DNA of 14,767 nt from CAYYHA01 sp964471535 (GTDB lineage Bacteria; Myxococcota; Myxococcia; SLRQ01). Made by a program: the position numbers and the translations under genes. Location of the stretch: contig CAYYHA010000085.1 in the NCBI GenBank assembly GCA_964471535.1, forward strand, positions 1 to 14,767. Reading direction: 5' to 3'. Of the stretch, positions 1 through 6,459 are shown piece after piece. How positions within the stretch are numbered: position 1 is the first letter of the stretch; every line of letters begins with the position of its first letter. The notes beneath the pieces are model-generated. The model worked only from the letters and a program-made list of their open reading frames with translations. It was not told the origin of the DNA and made no database searches.

Positions 1-948
1 CACCGCCTCCGGCGCCTGCCCATACCCGCGGGTGGTCAGGGTGATCCACTGCGGCCGCATGAAGCGCGCGTGCGCAGGAGGCGGATCGGTCACCCAGGAG
101 CGGTCGCCCGCCTCCACCCGCAGCGCCACCACCGCCGCCGGCGGCCAGCCCTCGGGGGGCCGGACCCGCACCTCGAGGCCGCCCGCTACCTCTTCGACCC
201 GAAGCGCCGGATCCCCGGCCTCGTAGAGGGCGTCTCCCGTGGCGACCCGAAGCGTCGCCGGGTCCACGCCATCGGGATCCTCGAGGCGCAGGACGACGGT
301 GGCATCGGTGGGAAGCTCCACGAAGAGGGCGTGCTCCGACGGGTCGTAGGGCCGAAGCCGTCCCTCGTCCGCCTCGTCGACCTCTCCGTCTCCGTCGTTG
401 TCCACGCCGTCCGTGGCCAGGCCGGGAACCTCGACCGCGCGCAAGGTGGGTGCCTGGGCCACGTGGAGCAGCTGCTGCACCGTGCGCACCCCCAGCAGGG
501 TGTCGATGAAGGTGTTCAAAAGCAGGATCTCGTCGTACGGCAGGTCGGCCCCATCGGCGATGCCCTGCATCTCCTCGAGATAGGGCTCGGGAATCTCCTC
601 CTCGAGCGCGTAGGCACTCTCGAGCAGCACCTCGTATCCGAAGCGTCCGTCGCCGTAGCGCGCCTCGTCCTGGTATTCGAGGAGGTACTCGGCGATGCCC
701 GGTCGCTCGCGGCCCAGCGCCGGGATCAGTGAGCTCTCGAGCAGCCGGGTGTAGAGGGATCGGATCTTGGAGGCGAAGTGTGCCCCGTGCTGTCGCCCGC
801 GCTCGTAGGGGGTTCCGCGAAGGACGAGCACCTCGGCGTAGGGCGGCGCTTCGGTGGGGGCGCAGGCCAGCGCGCCGGCTGTCGCAACCGCGAGCAGGAG
901 TCCGGCCGCGAGGCGCTGCGCCGGTGGCCGCTCGCTCCGGCACCTCAC
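1..948 (-). CDS. C45-type acyltransferase/amidohydrolase-like exported protein, 3' part outside window
   Basis: The frame opens with GTG at 948, whose GTGA overlaps the stop of the DUF819 gene, and stays open for 316 codons to the left edge, so the C-terminus is missing. Residues 13-28 form a hydrophobic signal segment ending ALA-Cys29, suggesting a lipoprotein although the lipobox is weak. Residues 45-55 read GTPYERGRQHG, and residues 126-145 contain a GIADGAD...EILLLN stretch. Both resemble the N-terminal half of peptidase family C45 (penicillin acyltransferase-like Ntn hydrolases), known for amide hydrolysis or acyl transfer. The catalytic Cys is not visible and would lie in the missing part. 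After residue 178 comes an acidic insertion with Asp at 183, 185, 187, 191 and 194, which looks like a calcium-binding loop. It is the last visible gene of the TetR operon. The family call is by motif resemblance; the substrate is unknown. Confidence 0.72.
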   Translation of the reverse strand, partial: MRCRSERPPAQRLAAGLLLAVATAGALACAPTEAPPYAEVLVLRGTPYERGRQHGAHFASKIRSLYTRLLESSLIPALGRERPGIAEYLLEYQDEARYGDGRFGYEVLLESAYALEEEIPEPYLEEMQGIADGADLPYDEILLLNTFIDTLLGVRTVQQLLHVAQAPTLRAVEVPGLATDGVDNDGDGEVDEADEGRLRPYDPSEHALFVELPTDATVVLRLEDPDGVDPATLRVATGDALYEAGDPALRVEEVAGGLEVRVRPPEGWPPAAVVALRVEAGDRSWVTDPPPAHARFMRPQWITLTTRGYGQAPEAV

Positions 949-2117
949 GAAAGCACCCACCACAGTCCGATCCCCAGGTAGTTGCCGATGGCGTAGCCCA
1001 ACAGGCCCATGGAGATGCCGGAGAGGAGGGCCTGCCGGTTCCCCAGCGCCGCCACCACGGCGGGCACGAAGGCCGGCCCGAAGATGGCAGCGGTGGAGGT
1101 GACGATCACCGTGTCGCGATCGAGGGAGAGCACGCGCGCGGCAAGGAGGTGGAGGAGGATGGATCCGAAGAGGACGAAGGCGACGAAGGCGAGGATGCGA
1201 CCGCTGCCGCCGAGGAGGGTCTCCGCATCGGCGAGGCTGCCCATCGCGACGCAGAAGAGCAGCAGCAAGTAGGTTCCAGCCGACTCGGCAGCGGCGAGGC
1301 GGCGCACGCGGGGTACGAAGGAGAGCGCGAGGGCAAGCGTGGTCAGGATGAGGAGCGTCGCCGCAGTACGGCCCCGCTCGGCGACGAGGCTGCCGAGGGC
1401 AAAAGCGACGGCCGCCACCAGGGCCGCGAGGAGGAGCGCACCGAGGTAGGCGCGGGGCGGTGGCGTGGCGGCTGTCTCGCCGCCGTCCCCACCGCGCGGC
1501 TCGCGCGCCCCGGTATCCTCCGGTGCTCCCCCTCGCCCGCCGTCCGCCGTCCCCGCGGGAAGGAAGGCGCCGAGGAGGCGCCGCCCCACCGAGAGGAGGA
1601 AGAAGAGGTAGGCGGCGCCGAGGAGCAGATCGGCGCCGTTCATCAGCACGAAGGTCTCCGCAGGAACCGCGAGGGCCTCGCCGATGGCGGCCATGTTGGG
1701 GGTGCCGCCGGTGTAGACCCCGACCAGCATCCCCGCGAGCGCCGGGGTGCCCTCGAGCGTCCCGGCGAAGAGGTGGGCCCCGACCGCGGCGGCAACGAGC
1801 ACCGAGGCGACACAGGCGCCGAAGGAGAGCAGCGTGGGGCCGGCGACGCCGAGCCAGCGCTTGACGTCGACGCCGAAGAGGAAAAGGGGGATGGCCAGGA
1901 CCACCGCCAGCTCGGAGAGGCGCAGCGAGAGCGGAGCCGAGAGGGAGAGCCCGGGCAGGTTCCCCAGCGCCACGCCGGCCGCGTAGGCGAGCACCACGGG
2001 CCCCAATCGCCGCAGCAGTGGGAAGCGCCGGCACAGGGCGAGCACCCCGGCGGGGCCGAGGAGGAGGGTGAGGCTCTGCACGAGGACGGCGAGGGGGGCC
2101 ATGGTGGGTGGGGTCAT
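945..2117 (-). CDS. DUF819 family integral membrane protein
   Basis: The 390-residue product is dominated by hydrophobic helices, about ten or eleven by eye. They are interrupted near the middle by a Gly/Pro/acidic hydrophilic loop of about 35 residues. The glycine-rich segments VGVYTGGTPNMAAIG and, near the end, TAAIFGPAFVPAVVAALG are what I associate with DUF819 (YjcL-like) proteins. These are inner-membrane proteins of unknown function that resemble secondary transporters. The ATG at 2117 overlaps the upstream permease stop (ATGA). A second in-frame ATG at 2102 would shorten the protein by five residues; neither start has a clear ribosome-binding site, so translational coupling is likely. 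It is the second membrane protein in a row in this operon, so it may move a substrate or product of the lyase pathway. That role is inferred. Confidence 0.85.
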   Translation of the reverse strand: MTPPTMAPLAVLVQSLTLLLGPAGVLALCRRFPLLRRLGPVVLAYAAGVALGNLPGLSLSAPLSLRLSELAVVLAIPLFLFGVDVKRWLGVAGPTLLSFGACVASVLVAAAVGAHLFAGTLEGTPALAGMLVGVYTGGTPNMAAIGEALAVPAETFVLMNGADLLLGAAYLFFLLSVGRRLLGAFLPAGTADGGRGGAPEDTGAREPRGGDGGETAATPPPRAYLGALLLAALVAAVAFALGSLVAERGRTAATLLILTTLALALSFVPRVRRLAAAESAGTYLLLLFCVAMGSLADAETLLGGSGRILAFVAFVLFGSILLHLLAARVLSLDRDTVIVTSTAAIFGPAFVPAVVAALGNRQALLSGISMGLLGYAIGNYLGIGLWWVLS

Positions 2118-2869
2118 GCGAGCAGCGAGAGGCCCGCCACGAAGAGGAGCCCCTGCACGCCCAGGCGAAAGACTCGCTCGGGCACGCGTGCGTGGAGATA
2201 CTCCCCGATGACGAGCCCCAGGAGGAGCCCTGGGAGGAGCAGGGCGAGGGCCTCGAGCGAGGACCCCGACCACTCCCCTGAGACGAAGGCGCTCGCGACG
2301 AGCACGGTGTTGGCGCAAAGCCAGAGGGCGGCCAGCGAGGCGCGAAAGCGCTCCTTCGTCTCGAAGGCCTCGTTCGCCCAGAGCACGACGAGGGGGCCGC
2401 CGGTGGCGAAGAGTCCGTGGACGAGGCCACCGGGGAGGAGGTAGGCCCAGCTGGCGGAGGCCCGGCCGTGTGTGCGACGCTCGGGGGCACGCTTCCAGAG
2501 GCGTGTGGCGATTCCCACTGCGGCCGCCCCCATCACGAAGAGCGCAAACGCGGTGCGCAGCCAGGTGGCGGTCAGGTGGCTGCGAAGCCACAGGCCGAGG
2601 AGGAGGCCGACGCCGCCCAGCGGGAGCGCCACGGCGAGGAGCCTACGGGCATCCACGTGCCTGTGGTGACGCAGCACGATGGTGAGCCCCTGCAGACAGC
2701 TCGCCGCGGCGACGGCCACGACCAGCGGGCGCAGGGGATAGACCTGCGCACCGAGGGAGAGGCAGAGCAGCGCTGCGGCGAAGCCCACCGCGGTCTGCAC
2801 CGAGAAGGCCAGGGTGGAGACCAAGGGCAGGAGGTAGGCGGCCGGTGTCATCGTCGGCGATCCGGTCAT
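2114..2869 (-). CDS. TauE/SafE-type sulfite/anion permease family protein
   Basis: The 251-residue protein has about seven or eight transmembrane stretches. Its N-terminal segment (FSVQTAVGFAAALLCL) and the mid-protein GGLVHGLFATGGPLVVLWA segment match the two repeated halves of the TauE/SafE family. Members export sulfite, sulfoacetate or other organic anions across the inner membrane, and some have unrelated or unknown substrates. The ATG at 2869 shares one base with the upstream lyase stop (TGATG), and its own stop overlaps the next start (ATGA), so it is translationally coupled on both sides. A second in-frame ATG at 2851 is possible. Placement between an S1P-lyase-like enzyme and DUF819 suggests export of a lyase product, possibly a sulfonate. 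The family call is firm; the substrate is inference. Confidence 0.85.
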   Translation of the reverse strand: MTGSPTMTPAAYLLPLVSTLAFSVQTAVGFAAALLCLSLGAQVYPLRPLVVAVAAASCLQGLTIVLRHHRHVDARRLLAVALPLGGVGLLLGLWLRSHLTATWLRTAFALFVMGAAAVGIATRLWKRAPERRTHGRASASWAYLLPGGLVHGLFATGGPLVVLWANEAFETKERFRASLAALWLCANTVLVASAFVSGEWSGSSLEALALLLPGLLLGLVIGEYLHARVPERVFRLGVQGLLFVAGLSLLA

Positions 2870-4194
2870 CAGGCGGCGCGCGGGGGCAAGAGCTGTCCGA
2901 GCATCTCGACGATCATCTCTCCGAGTGGACCCCGGTCGGGCATGGCGCCCGCCATCCCGTACATGGCGGCCATGCCGGAGTCGCCGCTCACCTCGCCGCG
3001 GCGCACCGACTCGAGGGCGCCTTGCAGGTCGGCGAGGAAGGGCTCGACCACCTCGGCATGGGCCGGGGTGACCATCAGGTGCAGCGCCGGGGGCAGATGC
3101 TGCACGTCGACCCCCCAGCCCCGCTGCTGCAACGCCTCCCCGAGGGCGAAGACGTTGGCGCCGTCGGTGGTGGTGAAGGCGAAGACGCTCATCTCCGGGT
3201 CCCCGAGCACGGTGAGGCCGTTGGTGGCGCGGATGCCGTCGATGAGCCGGCGGGTCGTCTCCATGGTGGTCTTCGCCAGGGCCAGATAGCCCTCTTCCCC
3301 GAGCAGGTGCATCACGGCCCAGGCCGCCGCGATGGCGCCGCCGGGGCGCGAGCCGAGCATCGACGGCGAGCCGTAGAGGCCACCCGGCCACTCGGTGTAG
3401 GCGTAGTACTGATAGCGGCGCAGAGAGGCATCCCGGTAGGTGATGGTCGAGGCCCCGCGCGCCGCGTAGCCGTATTTGTGGCAGTCCGCGCTCATCGAGG
3501 TGACCCCGGGTGCGCGAAAGTCGAAGACGGGCACCTCGTAACCGAGGCGCTCCACCCAGGGCAGCAGGAAGCCGCCGAGGCACGCATCCACGTGGAAGGG
3601 GATGCCGTGGCGCCTCGCGATCTCGCTCAACGCCTCGATGGGATCGATGACCCCGTGGGGGTAGCCCGGCGCCGATCCGACCATCAGCACGGTGCGCTCG
3701 CTCACGAGGGACTCGGCCGCCTCCACGTCGGCCCGGAAGTCCTCGGCGAGGGGGATGCGCACGCACGTCAGGCCCAGGTAGTGCGCCGCCTTGTAGAATG
3801 CGGGGTGGGCACTCTCGGGGAGCAGCAGCTCCGGCTCGGTGACGCCCCGCTCGGCTCGCGCCTTGTCCCGCGCCGACTTCACCGCCATCAGGATGCTCTC
3901 GGTTCCCCCGCTGGTCATGGTGCCCACCGCCTCCGGGGGGGCGTTGAGCATCTCGGCGGTGGCCTGGCAGACCTCCGACTCGAAGCGCTGCAGGGATGGG
4001 AAGGCGAAAGGGGAGAGGCCGTTGGTGGAGAGGAAGGTCGCGTAGGCCTCCTTCACGGTCTCCAACACCTCGTCGCCGGCGAAGTAGACTAGCGAGAAGG
4101 TGCGGCCGGCCCGCCAGTCGGCGTCGGCGCAGGCGGCCTCGCGCATCGTCTCCAGGACCTTCTCACGGGGCAGGCGGCTCTTGGGGAAGCTCAT
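2869..4194 (-). CDS. Sphingosine-1-phosphate lyase-type PLP enzyme
   Basis: The 441-residue protein aligns along its length with what I remember of S1P lyases. These PLP enzymes split a phosphorylated long-chain base into a fatty aldehyde and phosphoethanolamine. Visible motifs are TSGGTES at 94-100 (cofactor phosphate pocket), ESAH ending at His130, PHGVIDP at 179-185, HVDACLGGF at 201-209 (Asp203 for the pyridine nitrogen), and SADCHKYGYA at 235-244 with Lys240 as the Schiff-base lysine. WPGGLYGSP follows at 269-277 and GSRPGG at 281-286. Near the C-terminus, GMAAMYGMA (407-415) corresponds to the GMGAIYGMA segment of the human enzyme. The membrane anchor of the eukaryotic enzyme is absent, as in soluble bacterial homologues. 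ATG overlaps the TetR stop (ATGA). Substrate could be a sphingoid phosphate or a related amphiphile; no sphingosine kinase is visible. Confidence 0.9.
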   Translation of the reverse strand: MSFPKSRLPREKVLETMREAACADADWRAGRTFSLVYFAGDEVLETVKEAYATFLSTNGLSPFAFPSLQRFESEVCQATAEMLNAPPEAVGTMTSGGTESILMAVKSARDKARAERGVTEPELLLPESAHPAFYKAAHYLGLTCVRIPLAEDFRADVEAAESLVSERTVLMVGSAPGYPHGVIDPIEALSEIARRHGIPFHVDACLGGFLLPWVERLGYEVPVFDFRAPGVTSMSADCHKYGYAARGASTITYRDASLRRYQYYAYTEWPGGLYGSPSMLGSRPGGAIAAAWAVMHLLGEEGYLALAKTTMETTRRLIDGIRATNGLTVLGDPEMSVFAFTTTDGANVFALGEALQQRGWGVDVQHLPPALHLMVTPAHAEVVEPFLADLQGALESVRRGEVSGDSGMAAMYGMAGAMPDRGPLGEMIVEMLGQLLPPRAA

Positions 4195-4934
4195 GGCGTC
4201 TCCTTGGTGCGCGCTGGGCGCGCGGGGTCGTCGAGGCTGTGCTCGGACAGCCAGGCATCGAAGGTCGACTCGGCGGCGTCGAGCGCCTCCTCCGAGGCGC
4301 CGAAGCCGGCGAGCAAGGCCCGGGTGGTCCGCCGAGGGAGGCGTCCACCCTGGGCGAAGGGCCCCTCGAGGCGATCGAGCTTGGCGAGCTGCACCGCGCC
4401 GTGGACCCCGGACCAGAAGATCATGGCCCGCTGGGGTCCGTCCCCTGGGGCGAGCACCCCCGCCGTCACCGCGGCGTCGAAGAAGGCGGCCGCGCGTCGC
4501 AAAAGCGGCATCACCACCTCGACCACGCGGGCTTCCGCATCGTCGGGGATGACGTGCTCTGGGATGGCGATGTTCCCCGCGACCAGGCCGAACTCCGCCG
4601 GCATGGTGCGGGGGAGGCGGGCGTAGACCTCGGTGAGCACGAAAAAGGGCAGCAGGGGAGGGGCGAGGTCGCGCGTCGCTTCGAGGGCCGCCTCCACCCG
4701 CTCGGTGATGCGCCCGATGATCCGCCGCTCCACCTCGGCGAGCAGGTGCTCCTTGGAGTCGAAGTACCGGTAGAACGCGCCCACCGTGTAGTCGAGCTCG
4801 TCGGCGAGGCGCTGCAGGGTCAGGCCACGCACCCCCTCCCGGCTCAAGAGGTCGGTTGCCGCCTCGAGGATCCGGTCGATTCGCGCCTGTCGCTTGCGCT
4901 GCCGCCGGGGGGTGAGCGTTGTCTCATGATTCAT
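4191..4934 (-). CDS. TetR-family transcriptional regulator
   Basis: The 247-residue protein has the classical N-terminal TetR domain. A basic start is followed by helix 1 (ILEAATDLLSREG, about 22-34) and the helix-turn-helix at about 39-59 ending AFYRYFDSKEHLL. The remainder is helical and variable and would be the ligand-binding and dimerisation domain. It is the first gene of the five-gene operon; its stop overlaps the lyase start (ATGA), so it is co-transcribed with its probable targets. The region just upstream is AT-rich, contains inverted repeats and overlaps a candidate promoter, which fits autorepression relieved by a ligand. A fatty acyl or sphingoid compound is plausible as ligand given the neighbours, but nothing in the sequence proves it. 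The ATG at 4934 has no Shine-Dalgarno sequence. Confidence 0.93.
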   Translation of the reverse strand: MNHETTLTPRRQRKRQARIDRILEAATDLLSREGVRGLTLQRLADELDYTVGAFYRYFDSKEHLLAEVERRIIGRITERVEAALEATRDLAPPLLPFFVLTEVYARLPRTMPAEFGLVAGNIAIPEHVIPDDAEARVVEVVMPLLRRAAAFFDAAVTAGVLAPGDGPQRAMIFWSGVHGAVQLAKLDRLEGPFAQGGRLPRRTTRALLAGFGASEEALDAAESTFDAWLSEHSLDDPARPARTKETP

Positions 4935-4938
4935 ATTT

Positions 4939-4971
4939 ATTTTGTAAAATAGATTTACTTCGTGGAGTCAA
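4939..4971 (-). promoter_or_regulatory. Candidate TetR operator overlapping a (possibly leaderless) promoter
   Basis: A strikingly AT-rich island in very GC-rich DNA lies 5 to 37 bases before the TetR start codon. It contains ATTTT-GT-AAAAT (4939-4950) and the partly overlapping interrupted repeat GTAAA-N5-TTTAC (4944-4958), typical of TetR operators. On the minus strand TTGACT (4966-4971) fits a -35 element, and TACAAA (4941-4946) fits a -10 with a 19-base spacer. Transcription would then begin at or next to the ATG. It may also serve the divergent lipoprotein/FadL genes. Operator role and start point are inferred. Confidence 0.55.
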
Positions 4972-4996
4972 GAGGGGACGCTCGGGGCCGGGCGTG

Positions 4997-5095
4997 CCGG
5001 CGCGCCGGTCTCGCCCCTGCGGCCCGCCGTCGAGCCAAGGCAGAGCCCGAGCGAGGCGGGCTCCACCTCCCCGGGGCCTCGCCGGATCCGGAGCC
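4997..5095. repeat. Cluster of inverted repeats in the divergent intergenic region
   Basis: Three short exact palindromic elements lie between the divergent operons. They are CCGGCGCGCCGG at 4997-5008, GAGCCCG-N7-CGGGCTC at 5043-5063, and CCGGATCCGG at 5082-5091. In addition GGCTCC (5059-5064) can pair with GGAGCC (5090-5095), competing with the second hairpin. They could be protein-binding sites or leader structures. High GC content makes chance palindromes common. Confidence 0.35.
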
Positions 5096-5100
5096 TGGAG

Positions 5101-5106
5101 TACAAT
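5101..5106 (+). promoter_or_regulatory. Candidate -10 element (TACAAT) directly before the lipoprotein start
   Basis: TACAAT matches the sigma-70 -10 consensus at five of six positions in otherwise GC-rich DNA. It lies exactly six bases before the GTG at 5113, the spacing expected if transcription started on the start codon (leaderless mRNA). No good -35 hexamer is visible 16-18 bases upstream, so this is tentative. A GGAG at 5097-5100 is too far from the GTG to be an obvious ribosome-binding site. Confidence 0.35.
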
Positions 5107-5112
5107 GCCCCC

Positions 5113-6459
5113 GTGCAGCGGTCGGGCGGGAGTTGGCGCAGGATGGTGGCGGTGGCCGCCCTGCTCCTCATCGGGTGCAGCGGCGAGGGCCACCCGGCCC
5201 CCGCCGAGGACCCCCCGCCCGCTTCGGTGTGCCCTGCGCCCTCGGAGCTTGCGCCCACCTTCTACGCCGGGCTGGAGAGCGACCGTTTCGCCGGCCTCCG
5301 GGTGGTGGTGCAGGACGCCCTCGCAGCGTGCACCTACGGCGGTGAGATCGTCGAATGCAGCGATCCGCGGGCCGACACCTCCCCGGCGGGAGCCCTGCTC
5401 GCCGGCGTCTTCGAGATCGTTGGCACCTATGCGGAGGACCCACCGGAGTGGGACGGCGCGGCCGGCCCCGGCGATCCGGGCTACTGTGCGGCCGCCGGCA
5501 GCGTGCCGCCCCGGCCGAATCGCCTCTGCGACCTGCGGCGCACCCTGGATCTCCTCATCGCCGAGCGCACGCCCGAGGGGCGCATCCGCCTGGTGGCCGC
5601 AGTGGATCGGCTGGGCCCGCTCTATGCGAGCTTGCTTCGCTATGCCGACGGGAGCCATCCTGCCTTCCCGGGCGAGACCCACTACGAAGTGCTGCCCGAC
5701 CTGCGCCGGGTGGTGAGCCGCTGCGCCGACGACGCGCTGATCGAACTGCTCCATGGGCTCCTCGTCTGGCTTGCGCCGCCTCGCGGGGAGGAGGCGCTCG
5801 ACGCGGTGGTGCGCCTGGTGCAGAATCCCGATGCGCAGCGCTTCCTCACCGAACTCGACGTGCAAAACGACGTGGGCCGCGACGGCTTCATCGCCCTCGT
5901 TCGGCTCGCCGGCGACCTTGTGACCTCGGACGACTTCACGCCCGACGACCTGGCCGGGCTCATGGAGGACCTGGTCTATCCCTTCGTCCGGGAGACCTAT
6001 CCCGACCACGACTTGGAGGGAGACCTGCGACGGGTCATGGACGTGGTCTACGATCTCCTCGATCCGGCGCGGGAGCCTCCCGTGCTCACCCCGCTGAAGG
6101 ACGTCCTGGCGTGCGCGCTCGACGCCGACCCCGACCGGCGCCTCACCGGCGCCGTCTACGATCTCCTCTTCGTCGCACGGATCGTGGGCCTCGATGAGCT
6201 GCTCGCCACCCTGCGGGAGGTGCTCGGCCTCGACCCCGAAGGCGTGGCGCTGCGCACCGCCGACACCTTCCTCCTCGAGGCGTCGGCCCATCGCGATCTG
6301 CTCGACGCGCTTCGCGAGGTTCTTCTCGTCCTGCTGCAGGAGGAGAACGCGCGGCGGTTGAACCCGGTCGCCATCGACATCCTCGAGTCGGAGCTGCCCG
6401 CAGAGGTGATCGCCATCCTCGACCAGCTCCTCTCCGGCTGCGGGGGGGCCGCCCCTTGA
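5113..6459 (+). CDS. Large lipoprotein of unknown function, paired with FadL
   Basis: I do not recognise this 448-residue protein. It begins with a basic n-region and the hydrophobic segment MVAVAALLLIGC, where LIGC with Cys22 is a good lipobox, so it should be an outer- or inner-membrane lipoprotein. A Pro/Ala linker follows. The region to about residue 140 holds several cysteines (for example at CTYGGEIVEC), suggesting disulfides. The rest is acidic and apparently all-helical, with recurrent Leu/Asp patterns such as DALREVLLVLL. I chose the GTG at 5113; the in-frame ATG at 5143 would leave almost no n-region. Its TGA overlaps the FadL start by four bases (TTGA), so the two products are made together. 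An accessory role for the FadL-like channel is plausible but inferred. Confidence 0.82.
   Translation: MQRSGGSWRRMVAVAALLLIGCSGEGHPAPAEDPPPASVCPAPSELAPTFYAGLESDRFAGLRVVVQDALAACTYGGEIVECSDPRADTSPAGALLAGVFEIVGTYAEDPPEWDGAAGPGDPGYCAAAGSVPPRPNRLCDLRRTLDLLIAERTPEGRIRLVAAVDRLGPLYASLLRYADGSHPAFPGETHYEVLPDLRRVVSRCADDALIELLHGLLVWLAPPRGEEALDAVVRLVQNPDAQRFLTELDVQNDVGRDGFIALVRLAGDLVTSDDFTPDDLAGLMEDLVYPFVRETYPDHDLEGDLRRVMDVVYDLLDPAREPPVLTPLKDVLACALDADPDRRLTGAVYDLLFVARIVGLDELLATLREVLGLDPEGVALRTADTFLLEASAHRDLLDALREVLLVLLQEENARRLNPVAIDILESELPAEVIAILDQLLSGCGGAAP

Noticed and set aside
729..2444. Long rightward reading frame of 571 codons
   Set aside because: It lies antisense to the C45-like and DUF819 genes, is low-complexity Glu/Gly/Arg-rich, and has no domain; it is a product of GC-rich codon use opposite real genes.
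2118..2591. N-terminal extension of the DUF819 protein
   Set aside because: The extra 158 residues lie within the TauE/SafE gene in another frame and are Arg/Pro-rich. The ATGA overlap at 2114-2117 gives the family length.
2870..3766. N-terminal extension of the TauE/SafE protein
   Set aside because: The extension overlaps the S1P-lyase-type gene in another frame and has no transmembrane or family character; TGATG at 2867-2871 marks the start.
2845..4092. Rightward reading frame of 415 codons
   Set aside because: It is exactly antisense to the S1P-lyase-type gene, which has unmistakable PLP motifs; composition is typical of a shadow.
3996..4952. Rightward reading frame of 318 codons
   Set aside because: It is antisense to the TetR gene and has an Arg-rich low-complexity start.
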